Below are positions 26,952 to 37,011 of a stretch of DNA of 64,000 nt, one piece after another. The notes below the pieces were generated by a model. It was given only the letters and a program-made list of their open reading frames with translations. It had not been told where the DNA came from and ran no database searches. This DNA comes from Neobacillus cucumis (GTDB lineage Bacteria; Bacillota; Bacilli; Bacillales; Cytobacillaceae): NCBI RefSeq assembly GCF_002860255.1, contig NZ_PGVE01000052.1, positions 94,424-158,423 of the forward strand, in the 5' to 3' direction. Numbering within the stretch: the first letter of the stretch is position 1; each line of letters begins with the position of its first letter. Both the position numbers and the translations under genes were made by a program.

Positions 26952-27365
26952 ATGAATAGTGATTTTACACTTGCCATTCATAGTTTAACTTTTCTTGCGC
27001 TGCAGCCCGACCGGATGTCAACAAGTGATGCGATTTCAGCGAGCGCCTGTGTACACCCTGTACGGATCCGTAAAGTGCTAAGTTTGTTAAAAAAACATAA
27101 ATTTATAAAATCAAAAGAGGGAACTGGCGGCGGTTTTCTTTTTGCAGTAGAACTAGATGAAGTCAATCTCTGGGATATTTATAAAATTACCTCTGAAGGT
27201 GCTCTGCAGCCTAAGTGCCCTGATTCAAATGAACGGTGTATTGTAGGGGCGAATATGCAAAGGGTTCTATTTTCTATTTTCTTAGGTGCGGAAGAGCATT
27301 TGGGTGAATATTTAAAGGACTACACATTAAAAGAAATAATCGACCTTGTTAACCAAGAACAATAA
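26952..27365 (+). CDS. Rrf2-family transcriptional regulator (YwnA-like)
   Basis: A 137-aa winged-helix regulator. The N-terminal block FTLAIHSLTFLALQP, the recognition helix region SACVHPVRIRKVLSLLKKHK and the wing SKEGTGGGFLFA are typical of Rrf2. The sensory loop has CPDSNERC (CX6C) plus an upstream Cys31, fewer Cys than the Fe-S sensors IscR or NsrR, so a thiol or other signal is more likely than a cluster. A perfect inverted repeat overlaps its own promoter, suggesting autorepression. It is a single gene; no obvious target lies next to it besides the spx-linked pair upstream. Confidence 0.88.
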   Translation: MNSDFTLAIHSLTFLALQPDRMSTSDAISASACVHPVRIRKVLSLLKKHKFIKSKEGTGGGFLFAVELDEVNLWDIYKITSEGALQPKCPDSNERCIVGANMQRVLFSIFLGAEEHLGEYLKDYTLKEIIDLVNQEQ

Positions 27366-27489
27366 CGTGTTGTAACCCTTAAATGGGTTGCGCGTTTCGT
27401 TTAATTAAAATGTAATAAAAAAAATTACAGATTAGCGGATCTTGCATATACTAATGACTAACATTAAAAAGACTAAGAAGGTGAAATAA

Positions 27490-27801
27490 ATGTTGTTACA
27501 AATAGGTGATTGGGTTAAGGGAACATTACGAGACGGGGAATTAATCATTGGTTACATTGAATCACTGGATGTTCCAGGAGTAGTGAAGGTAAATGCCGTT
27601 ACAAGTGATAATCATCAGATCGTTGGAAAAACAGTGGCCCTATTGAGTGGCCGTGTTAAGAAACTGCCTGTTTCTAATGTGAGCAACAAGGCACAAATTC
27701 TATTTCTGATTGACTTGGCTTTATCTACAGGGGATGAAGACTGGTTCTTTGAGCTTTCTTCCAAATTAAACGAAATGAATCAGCTTGTAAATCAATTTTA
27801 A
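27490..27801 (+). CDS. IDEAL-domain small protein
   Basis: A 103-aa cytoplasmic protein. The first 60 residues, rich in beta-type sequence (LQIGDWVKGTLRDGELIIGY), resemble an SH3-like barrel. The C-terminal block ILFLIDLALSTGDEDWFFEL is the IDEAL domain, a short helical motif found in Bacillaceae proteins of unknown function and in YpiB-like proteins. It has an AAGGTG ribosome site, its own upstream gap of 124 bp and a terminator afterwards, so it is a stand-alone unit. Confidence 0.75.
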   Translation: MLLQIGDWVKGTLRDGELIIGYIESLDVPGVVKVNAVTSDNHQIVGKTVALLSGRVKKLPVSNVSNKAQILFLIDLALSTGDEDWFFELSSKLNEMNQLVNQF

Positions 27802-27855
27802 AATATGTTTAAAAAACAATTGAATGAGGATTCAAAAATCACCGAACGTTGAAAG

Positions 27856-27886
27856 AGGTCAACCACATTTTTGGTTGGCTTTTTCT
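27856..27886 (+). terminator. Terminator after the IDEAL gene
   Basis: GTCAACCA pairs with TGGTTGGC and is followed by TTTTTCT. Confidence 0.75.
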
Positions 27887-28090
27887 ATTTGGTCTCATTA
27901 CTAAAATATTTAGTAGGACATTTTATCCTTTTACACGGAATATCCCCAATTTCCTATTTTGCTAAAATATTAAGGAACGCCTAATTTCATTCCTGAGTTA
28001 AGGTTAAGTCTTCTTCAAACCAGAGTTTGACTTATCTTTGAATCTTTTGCATGGTTAGTGATATTTTTACTAAATTTTCTAAAAATAATG

Positions 28091-28119
28091 TTGAAAACCC
28101 TTTCATTAGCTGATATGAT
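28091..28119 (+). promoter_or_regulatory. SigA promoter of the lacI-type gene with overlapping cre-like site
   Basis: TTGAAA (28091-28096), 17-bp spacer, TATGAT (28114-28119). The -35 box overlaps TGAAAACCCTTTCA (28092-28105), a palindrome that differs from the cre consensus only in the central G. The gene-free stretch 27887-28192 holds no other feature I can support. Confidence 0.6.
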
Positions 28120-28165
28120 TAGATAGAACTCAGTAAATAATTTAGTGATATTTATTGAGTGATAA

Positions 28166-29221
<1,056 letters not shown>

Positions 29222-29300
29222 GTTGTCTTCATGCTTTATCTAAATCTCTCTTTGAAGGGTGTGATGCCAAGAATCAATGATGAGTCTATTAAAGAGGAAG

Positions 29301-29381
29301 AGGCTTATTCATCCGTAATCTATTTTTAGAGTAGTAGATTTTGTGACGGCCAATCACTAATTACGAAGGATGAATAAACCT
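29301..29381. repeat. Long imperfect inverted repeat
   Basis: AGGCTTATTCATCCGTAAT (29301-29319) matches the complement of 29360-29381 (AGGTTTATTCATCC, a 3-nt insert, GTAAT). The loop of about 40 nt has no coding capacity. It lies in the gene-free stretch 29222-29540 between the regulator and the importer genes. It could be the terminator of the regulator gene, a MITE-like remnant or a structured leader; no T-run follows directly. Confidence 0.5.
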
Positions 29382-29473
29382 TAGACTCCCGAAAAGAAAA
29401 AGGAGTACTTATATTATATAGTGCTTCCTTCCTATGCTCAAGATAATTTGTCCTAGTAGTCATTTATATTAAA

Positions 29474-29492
29474 ATTTGTTTTGTGAACAAAT
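29474..29492. promoter_or_regulatory. Candidate operator before the importer operon
   Basis: ATTTGTTTTGTGAACAAAT is an inverted repeat with perfect 7-bp arms, about 50 bp upstream of the binding-protein start. It lacks the central CG usual for LacI-family sites, so the link to the regulator is tentative. Confidence 0.4.
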
Positions 29493-29540
29493 CGGTACGG
29501 CAATCAATCAACTACATTTGGAAATCCAGGGGGTATCTAT

Positions 29541-30806
29541 ATGAAGAAAATATTTAAAGCTTTAGCGATTGCAGCTTCCCTTACAACCATGATGGCGGGG
29601 TGCTCTAGTAAAAGTTCTTCATCCAGTGAAAGCGGCAAAGTAACATTATCACTCTATTCAACTGTAACAAATGAAGCTGACCAGAAAACACTCACAAATG
29701 TCATTCAAAAATTTGAGAAAGAAAACCCTAGTATAGACATTAAATATAATTATCCTGCTGATGGTTATGAAGGCATGCTGCGCGTTAAAATGGCAGCCAA
29801 TGATATGCCGGATTTATTTGATACCCACGGCTGGGCTCAAAAGCGCTACGGAAATTATACGGAAGACTTAAGCGATATGGATTGGGTAAAAAACCTGGAT
29901 CCTGCTTTAGATCCAATCCTGAAAGATGACAAAGGGAAAGTCTATGCCTATCCATTAAACCAGGCAAAAGACGGAATTACATACAATAAGTCACTATTAG
30001 AGAAGTACGGAATCAAGCCGCCAACCACATTTGATGACTTCATGACTGCACTAGAAACAATTAAAAAGAAAAGTAAGGGCGAAGTCACTCCATTATGGTT
30101 CGCTGGTTCGGATAAATCGGCGTTTGGTCAATACTTTGACCAGTTCTTGACTCCATTATTTGTGACAAAATCAAATCCTGATTCTGAGAAACAATTATTA
30201 GAAGGAAATATTAATTGGTCCGACTACACCTTCCTCCCTGAAAAACTCAAGGAAATGAAGGATAAGGGCTTATTGAACGAAGATGTTCTAACTGCTCAAA
30301 ATCAGCAAATGACGGAACTGATGGCTCAAAATAAAATTGGGTTTATTATCGGCGGGGGGATGTTAGGACCATCTGTTGAAGAATTAAATCCTAAGGTGAA
30401 ATTAGGGGTGATCCCAATGCCTGTGATTCATTCAGGAGACGATCCGGTTTGGATTGGTGGAGAACGCCATACACTGGCTGTTTGGAAAGATTCAAAGCAT
30501 AAGAAAGAAGCTAAGAAGTTTATTGAGTATATCTCCCAGCCTGATATCGTAAAAGAAATTGCTGAAGGGACTGCCTTACCGGCAGGTTTAACGAATACGG
30601 ATGCTAAAAACTATTACTCTAGTGACTATGAAACTTTCAAGGATGTAAAAGTCCAGCCATATTTTGACCGCGTTTATTTACCAAGCGGCATGTGGGATGT
30701 TCTTGGTGCAACCGGACAAGAATTATTATCCGGCAAGATGTCGCCGAAGGATGTATCGAAGAAAGTGGGCGAGGAATTCAAGCGTCTAAAGGATCAGAAA
30801 AAGTAA
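29541..30806 (+). CDS. Alpha-galactoside-binding lipoprotein (MsmE-like)
   Basis: An extracellular solute-binding protein of family 1, 421 aa. The signal peptide ends in the lipobox MAGC (Cys20) and a Ser-rich linker follows. The mature part has KVTLSLYSTVTNEADQK, DMPDLFDTHGWAQKRYG and, near the C-terminus, AKKFIEYISQPDIVKEIAEG, all usual for oligosaccharide-binding proteins. It delivers substrate to the two permeases encoded next. Its neighbours, two alpha-galactosidase genes, point to raffinose, melibiose or stachyose. No ATPase gene is present in the operon; a shared MsmX-type ATPase encoded elsewhere would be needed, as is usual in Bacillus. Confidence 0.9.
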   Translation: MKKIFKALAIAASLTTMMAGCSSKSSSSSESGKVTLSLYSTVTNEADQKTLTNVIQKFEKENPSIDIKYNYPADGYEGMLRVKMAANDMPDLFDTHGWAQKRYGNYTEDLSDMDWVKNLDPALDPILKDDKGKVYAYPLNQAKDGITYNKSLLEKYGIKPPTTFDDFMTALETIKKKSKGEVTPLWFAGSDKSAFGQYFDQFLTPLFVTKSNPDSEKQLLEGNINWSDYTFLPEKLKEMKDKGLLNEDVLTAQNQQMTELMAQNKIGFIIGGGMLGPSVEELNPKVKLGVIPMPVIHSGDDPVWIGGERHTLAVWKDSKHKKEAKKFIEYISQPDIVKEIAEGTALPAGLTNTDAKNYYSSDYETFKDVKVQPYFDRVYLPSGMWDVLGATGQELLSGKMSPKDVSKKVGEEFKRLKDQKK

Positions 30807-30826
30807 AAGAACAAGGGATGGGATAT

Positions 30827-30851
30827 AGGGGCAGACAAGCAGGCTGCCCCT
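30827..30851 (+). promoter_or_regulatory. Intercistronic hairpin after the binding-protein gene
   Basis: AGGGGCAG pairs with CTGCCCCT over a 9-nt loop, without a T-tail. As after the other binding-protein gene at 11322, it may keep the 5' message abundant relative to the permease genes. Confidence 0.55.
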
Positions 30852-30893
30852 GTACTCCAACTGTAGAAGATCTTTTATAGGAGTTGAATACTG

Positions 30894-31826
30894 ATGATAG
30901 AAGTGGAAACTCAAAAAGCAGCACCTGCGAAAATAAACGTTAAACTAGAGAAATTAAAAAGTAAGAAAGAATCATCGCTGTGGTGGATGTACCTTCCGGC
31001 TCTTGCACTCATCTGCTTTTTTATCATTTACCCCTTCCTCATGGGGATCAGAATTTCATTTACCAATTGGGATGGTTTTTCCCAGACCTACGATTATGTT
31101 GGATTGAAGCAATACGCGAGATTGCTTAAGGATTCGGATACATGGCTAGTTGTAGGGAATACGTTAATCTACGGAATAGGGAGTACCTTTTTTCAAAATA
31201 TTCTGGGTCTGCTTTATGCATTATTACTGAACCAGAGTATTAAAGCACGGGCCATCACACGGACCATTGTGTACCTGCCTGTTATCATTAGTCCCTTAAT
31301 TATGGGATACATCTGGTATTTCTTCTTTGCCTATCAAGGAGGCGCCCTAAATGATGTAATGCAATTTATCGGTTTAGATAAGATCAATGCTTTAGCTGAT
31401 CCAAATATGAATAAGTGGATTATCGTGTTCGTCAATACCTATCAATTTGTAGGGGTAGCGATGATTATCTATCTAGCAGGCTTACAAAGTATTTCTAAGG
31501 AATACTATGAAGCTGCTCAAATAGACGGCGCCTCTACTTTCCAGCAATTTAAAAATATTACGCTGCCATTATTGATGCCTTCTGTCACGATTAATATGGT
31601 CTTAAATATTATCGGCGGTTTGAAATTATTTGATGTGATTGTTTCACTTACAGGCGGCGGACCGGGGAATGCTTCGCAATCTATGTCTACCTTTATGTAT
31701 GACTTATATTTTAATAGACAGGATGCCGGGTATGCTGCTACGGAGGGTGTTTTAATGGCAATCATCATCCTCATCATCAGCTTGGCCACATTGATTTTCT
31801 TTAAGCGCAAGGAGGTCGAGGCATAA
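30894..31826 (+). CDS. Sugar ABC permease, MsmF-like (MalF type)
   Basis: A 310-aa inner permease with six membrane segments: one at about 40-62 ([19 protein letters not shown]), others spread to the C-terminus. The cytoplasmic EAA loop reads [20 protein letters not shown] near residue 200, typical of CUT1 family permeases. The N-terminal 35 residues are Lys-rich and cytoplasmic. It pairs with the MalG-type permease whose start overlaps its stop by one base (TAATG). Start at ATG 30894 with AGGAG upstream. Confidence 0.92.
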   Translation: MIEVETQKAAPAKINVKLEKLKSKKESSLWWMYLPALALICFFIIYPFLMGIRISFTNWDGFSQTYDYVGLKQYARLLKDSDTWLVVGNTLIYGIGSTFFQNILGLLYALLLNQSIKARAITRTIVYLPVIISPLIMGYIWYFFFAYQGGALNDVMQFIGLDKINALADPNMNKWIIVFVNTYQFVGVAMIIYLAGLQSISKEYYEAAQIDGASTFQQFKNITLPLLMPSVTINMVLNIIGGLKLFDVIVSLTGGGPGNASQSMSTFMYDLYFNRQDAGYAATEGVLMAIIILIISLATLIFFKRKEVEA

Positions 31827-32656
31827 TGGATTACATGAATAAACGAAAGAAGACCGTCTTAACGGGGATTGCTCTGGCTATTACCTTATTTCACTTAATT
31901 CCATTTTATATCCTATTTACAACAGCTTTTAAAGAGAAAGGGGATTTCAGCTCCAAGTGGGCTTTCCCTAAACAATGGTCCTTCGTTAACTTTTCCGAAG
32001 CCTGGGAAATGGCTAATTTAGGAAATGCCTTTCTCAATACCGTCATTATCACCTTTTTTTCCGCTCTATTGTTGATTGTTTTTGGATCATTAGCGGCCTA
32101 CCCGCTTGCTAGACGGCAAACAAGGTTAAATAAGTATATGTATATATTATTTATCTCTGTGATGGTCATCCCGCCATTAACTGCTTTAGTACCTTTATAC
32201 AATTTGGTCGTGGATATGGGTCTGATGAATACCCATCTCATCGCCATTTTGAATAACGTCGCTTCTTTTATGCCATTAACGATCTTTTTATATGCAGGCT
32301 TTATCCGTTCAACCATTCCAAAAGAATTGGAAGAAGCAGCAAAAATAGATGGAGCCAGTACCATTGGGACCTTCTTTAAAGTGGTTTTCCCTTTATTAAA
32401 ACCAATTACTGCCTCGATCTTAATCATTTCTTGCGTCTATATATGGAATGACTATCAATTTGCGATTTTCTTCCTGCAGGCTGATGAAGTGAAGACAATC
32501 ACAGTGGCACTGTCAGGATTCTTTGGATCAAATACAAACAACCTGAATCTAGTGGCAGCAGCAGCCATTTTAGCCGTAATGCCAATGGCTGTGCTCTTCT
32601 TATTCTTACAAAAACACTTTATTCAAGGTTTATCTGCCGGCTCAGTGAAAGGTTAA
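31826..32656 (+). CDS. Sugar ABC permease, MsmG-like (MalG type)
   Basis: A 276-aa permease with six membrane segments and the EAA loop LEEAAKIDGASTIGTFFKVV near residue 175; the C-terminal FLQKHFIQGLSAGSVKG is a strong signature of the MalG/MsmG group. It completes the two-permease core for alpha-galactoside uptake. Translation is coupled to the upstream gene through the TAATG overlap. The GH36 gene follows after 22 bp, linking uptake and hydrolysis. Confidence 0.93.
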   Translation: MDYMNKRKKTVLTGIALAITLFHLIPFYILFTTAFKEKGDFSSKWAFPKQWSFVNFSEAWEMANLGNAFLNTVIITFFSALLLIVFGSLAAYPLARRQTRLNKYMYILFISVMVIPPLTALVPLYNLVVDMGLMNTHLIAILNNVASFMPLTIFLYAGFIRSTIPKELEEAAKIDGASTIGTFFKVVFPLLKPITASILIISCVYIWNDYQFAIFFLQADEVKTITVALSGFFGSNTNNLNLVAAAAILAVMPMAVLFLFLQKHFIQGLSAGSVKG

Positions 32657-32678
32657 CACGTTTGGAGGAACAGAAAAA

Positions 32679-34895
32679 ATGCCTATTTATTACAATGAAA
32701 ACTCAAAAGAATTTCACCTTCAGTCTGAAAAAGTCAGTTATATCTTTACTATTTTAAAGAATAACCAGTTGGGACATTTGTATTTTGGGAAAAAGCTGAG
32801 ACACCGGAAATCCTTCGCTCACCTTTATACAAGTGAAGCCAAGGCCAATGTTGCCTGTGTATTTGAAGGGGATTTGTCCTTTTCGTTGGATACATCGAAA
32901 CAGGAATATCCTGGCTATGGGACGACTGATTTCCGTGAACCTGCTTTTCAGATTCTACAGGAAAATGGCAGCAGGGTGACAAACTTTATCTATAAAGATC
33001 ATAAGATATATTCGGGTAAGCCTAAACTTGAAGGACTTCCAGCTACCTATGTAGAGAAGGATCATGAAGCATCTACATTGGAAATCTCTTTGTATGATGA
33101 TGTAATCGACGCGGAATTAATCTTATCCTACAGCATTTTTGAACAGTTCAGCGCTATCACCCGCAGTGTGAAATTTGTGAACCACGGGAAAGAAAATTTA
33201 AATCTTACAAGGGCAATGAGTGCGAGCGTGGACTTCTTTGATTCTGATTTTGAAATGGTCCAATTATCAGGTGCATGGGCAAGAGAGCGCCATGTAAAGA
33301 CAAGAAAACTAGAGTCGGGAATTCAAAGCATCTCCAGTGCAAGAGGAACAAGCAGCAGCCAGCAAAATCCATTCCTTGCTCTAAAACGGCCAGATACCAA
33401 CGAACATCAAGGGGAAGTGTTTGGATTTAGCTTGGTCTACAGCGGTAATTTTCTTGCCCAGGTAGAAGTAGATTATTATGATGTGTCCCGCATCACAATG
33501 GGAATCAATCCCTTCGATTTTAATTGGCTGCTTCAAAGCGGGGAGAGTTTTCAAACGCCTGAAGTGGTCATGGTTTACTCTGATACAGGCTTAAATGGAA
33601 TGAGTCAAACCTTTCATGGATTGTATCGCTCTAGACTGGCCAGAGGAAAGTGGCGTGATCAGGAAAGACCAGTATTAATTAATAACTGGGAAGGCACGTA
33701 TTTTGATTTTAATGAACTAAAGATTCTTGAAATGGCAAGTGCTTCGAAGGAATTAGGCGTGGAATTGTTTGTATTGGATGATGGATGGTTTGGCCAGCGA
33801 GACGATGACACCACCTCCCTTGGAGATTGGTTTGTCGATACACGAAAGCTTCCAAATGGAATCACAGGTCTTGCTGAGAAAATCAATGGATTAGGTTTAC
33901 AGTTTGGATTGTGGTTTGAACCTGAAATGGTTTCGAAAATAAGTGAATTATATAGTAATCATCCGGACTGGATCATTCACGTCCCAAATAGACGCCAGTC
34001 GCACGGCAGAAATCAATATGTTCTCGACTTTTCCCGTAAGGATGTCGTGGATTACATATATGAAATGATGGCAAAAGTCTTAGATGAAGCTCCGATTTCT
34101 TATGTGAAATGGGATATGAACCGTTATATGACAGAAATCGGATCGGCTCAGCTTCCAGCTGATCGTCAGCGAGAAGTAGCCCACCGCTATATACTTGGGG
34201 TATATGATTTATACGAGAGGTTAACCTCTAAATTTCCTGATGTACTATTTGAATCTTGTGCAAGCGGCGGCTGCCGTTTTGATCCAGGACTCTTATATTA
34301 TGCACCGCAAGGATGGACGAGTGATGATACCGATGCGGTTGAACGCTTGAAAATCCAATATGGTACTACTTTTGTGTATCCATTAAGTTCAATGGGGGCG
34401 CATGTATCTGCAGTGCCAAACCACCAGGTTGGCCGAATGACAAGCTTAGATACAAGGGCAAATGCTGCTTATTTTGGTGCGTTTGGCTACGAGCTGGATG
34501 TAACGAAAATGTCTGAAGAAGAAAAGTCAGCAGTAAGAGAACAAATCAATTTTTATAAAGAAAACCGCAACCTTCTGCAGACAGGTACCTTTTACCGCCT
34601 GCTTAGCCCTTTTGAAAAAGATGGTAATGTGACGAGCTGGATGGTTGTTTCAGAGGACCAAAAAGAAGCGTTAGCTGGGCGCTATCAAGTGCTTGGAAAA
34701 CCGAATGCGGGCTATGAACGGCTTGTTCTAAAAGGACTTCGTGATGATATGGAATATAAAATCGAAGGAATTCAGGGTTCATTTTATGGAGACGAACTGA
34801 TGAATGCAGGTATCCAGTTGGATCGGATTGCTGCCGGCTCCTTACAATGGGGAGACTTTACTTCACAGGTTTTTAAACTATCAAGCTTATCTTAG
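32679..34895 (+). CDS. Alpha-galactosidase, GH36
   Basis: A 738-aa cytoplasmic GH36 enzyme that releases terminal alpha-1,6-galactose from melibiose, raffinose and related sugars. The N-terminal beta-domain (about 1-330) has FREPAFQILQENGSRVTNFI; the catalytic barrel contains LFVLDDGWFGQRDDDTTSLG, the nucleophile Asp479 in YVKWDMNRYMTE, FESCASGGCRFDPGLLYYAP and the acid/base Asp549 in TSDDTDAVERLK (positions by my count). These match tetrameric GH36 enzymes of Geobacillus and Bacillus. No signal peptide, so substrate must first be imported. It follows the permeases by 22 bp and precedes a second, unrelated alpha-galactosidase gene. Confidence 0.96.
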   Translation: MPIYYNENSKEFHLQSEKVSYIFTILKNNQLGHLYFGKKLRHRKSFAHLYTSEAKANVACVFEGDLSFSLDTSKQEYPGYGTTDFREPAFQILQENGSRVTNFIYKDHKIYSGKPKLEGLPATYVEKDHEASTLEISLYDDVIDAELILSYSIFEQFSAITRSVKFVNHGKENLNLTRAMSASVDFFDSDFEMVQLSGAWARERHVKTRKLESGIQSISSARGTSSSQQNPFLALKRPDTNEHQGEVFGFSLVYSGNFLAQVEVDYYDVSRITMGINPFDFNWLLQSGESFQTPEVVMVYSDTGLNGMSQTFHGLYRSRLARGKWRDQERPVLINNWEGTYFDFNELKILEMASASKELGVELFVLDDGWFGQRDDDTTSLGDWFVDTRKLPNGITGLAEKINGLGLQFGLWFEPEMVSKISELYSNHPDWIIHVPNRRQSHGRNQYVLDFSRKDVVDYIYEMMAKVLDEAPISYVKWDMNRYMTEIGSAQLPADRQREVAHRYILGVYDLYERLTSKFPDVLFESCASGGCRFDPGLLYYAPQGWTSDDTDAVERLKIQYGTTFVYPLSSMGAHVSAVPNHQVGRMTSLDTRANAAYFGAFGYELDVTKMSEEEKSAVREQINFYKENRNLLQTGTFYRLLSPFEKDGNVTSWMVVSEDQKEALAGRYQVLGKPNAGYERLVLKGLRDDMEYKIEGIQGSFYGDELMNAGIQLDRIAAGSLQWGDFTSQVFKLSSLS

Positions 34896-34932
34896 ATAAA
34901 AAGAATATTAACAGAAAATAGGAGGAAAAGAC

Positions 34933-36261
34933 ATGTCAAAAATAACATTTTTAGGTGCAGGAAGTACAGTATTTGCAAAGAATGTGCTAGGGGATTGTAT
35001 GCTGGTTCCAGCATTAGAAGGATTTGAATTTGCCCTTTTTGATATTGACGAACAAAGGCTAAGAGATTCCGAGAATATGCTTAAGAATTTAAAAGATAGC
35101 TTAAATAAAAAGATTGAAATAAAGGCTTATCTAGACCGAAAGGAAGCTTTAAGAGGGGCCAAATATGTTATTAATGCCATTCAAGTCGGCGGGTACCGTC
35201 CAAGTACTGTGATTGATTTTGAAATTCCTAAAAAATATGGGCTGAGGCAGACCATTGCGGATACAGTGGGAATTGGAGGGATTTTCCGTAATCTTAGAAC
35301 GATTCCTGTAATGCTTGATTTTGCAAAGGACATGGAAGAGGTATGCCCGGATGCTCTTTTCTTAAACTACACGAATCCGATGGCCGTATTAACAGGTGTA
35401 ATGAACCGTTTTACCTCTATAAAAACTGTCGGATTGTGTCACAGTGTTCAAGTATGTACAAAGGATTTATTTAAATCACTGGGAATGGATCCTGAAGGGG
35501 TTCAAGAAAGGATTGCCGGCATCAACCACATGGCTTGGCTTTTGGAAGTAAAAAGAAATGGGGAAGACCTTTATCCTGAGATTAAAAGAAGGGCGAAAGA
35601 AAAGCAAAAAACCAAACATCATGATATGGTCAGGTTTGAGTTAATGGATAAATTCGGTTTCTATGTAACGGAATCTTCCGAACATAATGCTGAATACCAT
35701 CCGTACTTTATTAAGTCCAGATATCCAGAGTTAATTGAAAGATTTAATATACCACTCGATGAATATCCGCGCCGCTGCGAAGAGCAAATTCAGCGATGGG
35801 AAACCATGAGAGAGGATTTAGTGAACAATAAGGCGTTAGAGCATGTCCGTTCGAAAGAATATGGTTCACGAATTATTGAAGCCATTGAAACGAATATTCC
35901 ATTTAAGTTTGGCGGCAATGTCCTAAATACCGGAAGATTAATCAGCAACCTTCCTGAGAAGGCTTGTGTGGAGGTTCCGTGTATTGCAGACCGGAGCGGT
36001 ATTACTCCAACATATGTAGGCGATCTTCCTGAACAGCTGGCTGCATTGAATCGCACGAATATCAATACGCAGCTATTAACAATTGAAGCGGCGATTACGA
36101 GGAAGCGCGAATATATTTATCAAGCTGCTATGTTAGACCCACATACAGCAGCAGAATTGTCTCTAGATGATATTGTTTCACTATGTGATGATTTAATTGA
36201 GGCGCATGGAGAGTGGCTGCCGAAATTTGCAAAAAGTGAAGATGCGGCTTTAACTATTTAG
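34933..36261 (+). CDS. melA: Alpha-galactosidase/6-phospho-type glycosidase, GH4 (MelA-like)
   Basis: A 442-aa GH4 enzyme, which works by NAD+-dependent oxidation and elimination and needs Mn2+. The NAD-binding start is KITFLGAGSTVFAKNVLGD; the metal-site Cys and His lie in VGLCHSVQVC, and INHMAWLLEVKRNGEDLYP and the catalytic-region HNAEYHPYF follow. The CHSVQ form and the overall match are those of MelA alpha-galactosidases rather than 6-phospho-alpha-glucosidases. It is transcribed in the same direction 37 bp after the GH36 gene, with AGGAGG before the ATG, and is followed by a perfect terminator. Having both enzyme types in one operon may broaden the substrate range. Confidence 0.94.
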   Translation: MSKITFLGAGSTVFAKNVLGDCMLVPALEGFEFALFDIDEQRLRDSENMLKNLKDSLNKKIEIKAYLDRKEALRGAKYVINAIQVGGYRPSTVIDFEIPKKYGLRQTIADTVGIGGIFRNLRTIPVMLDFAKDMEEVCPDALFLNYTNPMAVLTGVMNRFTSIKTVGLCHSVQVCTKDLFKSLGMDPEGVQERIAGINHMAWLLEVKRNGEDLYPEIKRRAKEKQKTKHHDMVRFELMDKFGFYVTESSEHNAEYHPYFIKSRYPELIERFNIPLDEYPRRCEEQIQRWETMREDLVNNKALEHVRSKEYGSRIIEAIETNIPFKFGGNVLNTGRLISNLPEKACVEVPCIADRSGITPTYVGDLPEQLAALNRTNINTQLLTIEAAITRKREYIYQAAMLDPHTAAELSLDDIVSLCDDLIEAHGEWLPKFAKSEDAALTI

Positions 36262-36325
36262 AGTTGCTGATATTTGGCAGCAACTAGTGTTAAAATGGAT
36301 AATGATAAAGATAGGAAATATTTGA

Positions 36326-36354
36326 AAACCTTGCTGATTTAGCAAGGTTTTTTT
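36326..36354 (+). terminator. Terminator of the alpha-galactoside operon
   Basis: AAACCTTGCT pairs perfectly with AGCAAGGTTT over a 5-nt loop and is followed by TTTT. Confidence 0.92.
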
Positions 36355-36362
36355 ACGGAAAA

Positions 36363-36383
36363 AACTAATCAAACGTTTAATTA
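36363..36383. promoter_or_regulatory. Orphan operator-like palindrome (copy 2)
   Basis: AACTAATCAAACGTTTAATTA differs in one base from the 21-mer at 22215-22235. It has a central CG like LacI-family sites but lies just after the operon terminator, with no gene on the plus strand for 5.7 kb. Confidence 0.4.
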
Positions 36384-36452
36384 ATAATGATGCCAACAGT
36401 AAGAGTAACGGGCTTTGGTAACTATTTCAAACACAATTAATGTGTAATGGTT

Positions 36453-36817
36453 ATTGTCTACCTTAGTGTCTTATTTTTTGGCTTACCGGTCGTTAATAGG
36501 AGCTATTGTCTACCCTAGTGTCTTATTTTTTGGCTTACCGGTCGTCAATAAGGTCTATTGTCTACCCTAGTGTCTTATTTTTTGGCTTACCGGTCGTTAA
36601 TAGGAGCTATTGTCTACCTTAGTGTCTTATTTTTTGGCTTACCGGTCGTTAATAAGGTCTATTGTCTACCCTAGTGCCTTATTTTTTGGCTTACCGGTCG
36701 TTAATAAGGTCTATTGTCTACCCTAGTGCCTTATTTTTTTGGCTTACCGGTCGCCAATAAGGGCTATTGTCTACCATGTTGCCTCATTTTTTTAAATAAA
36801 AGTCGTCAATAATTCTG
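36453..36817. repeat. Tandem array, seven 52-bp units
   Basis: Units begin with ATTGTCTACC at 36453, 36505, 36557, 36609, 36661, 36713 and 36766; the sixth has one extra T and the seventh is degenerate. Each intact unit holds GTCTTATTTTTTGGCTTACC (or GCCTTATT...), then GGTCGTTAATAAGGTCT or GGTCGTTAATAGGAGCT. CTTATT and AATAAG can pair within a unit. The period is not a multiple of three, so it does not encode a repeated peptide. It fills most of the gene-free stretch 36262-37011; the rest holds the terminators and nothing else visible. Confidence 0.95.
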
Positions 36818-36903
36818 ATTAATTCACCGGACGTGTTTTCTTTCTAAATTAAATAATTTCATTATATTGGATAACTTAGATAATAAGCAGACTTTTTTCA
36901 AAT

Positions 36904-36940
36904 AGACAAACAGCACCGCAAAATGCGATGCTGCTTGTCT
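36904..36940 (-). terminator. Terminator of the minus-strand MFS gene
   Basis: AGACAAACAGCACCGCA (36904-36920) pairs with TGCGATGCTGCTTGTCT (36924-36940) with two mismatches; on the minus strand it follows the MFS stop at 37012 and closes the minus-strand cluster. Confidence 0.7.
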
Positions 36941-37011
36941 ATTGTTTTAATTAATAATACTCTAGTTTTACGATTGGTAACGGGACCTGTTTCAGTAGGA
37001 GCGTAAGGCTC

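Noticed and set aside
36453..36817. CRISPR array
   Set aside because: The units are continuous 52-bp direct repeats without variable spacers and there are no cas genes nearby; the same holds for the array at 63758.
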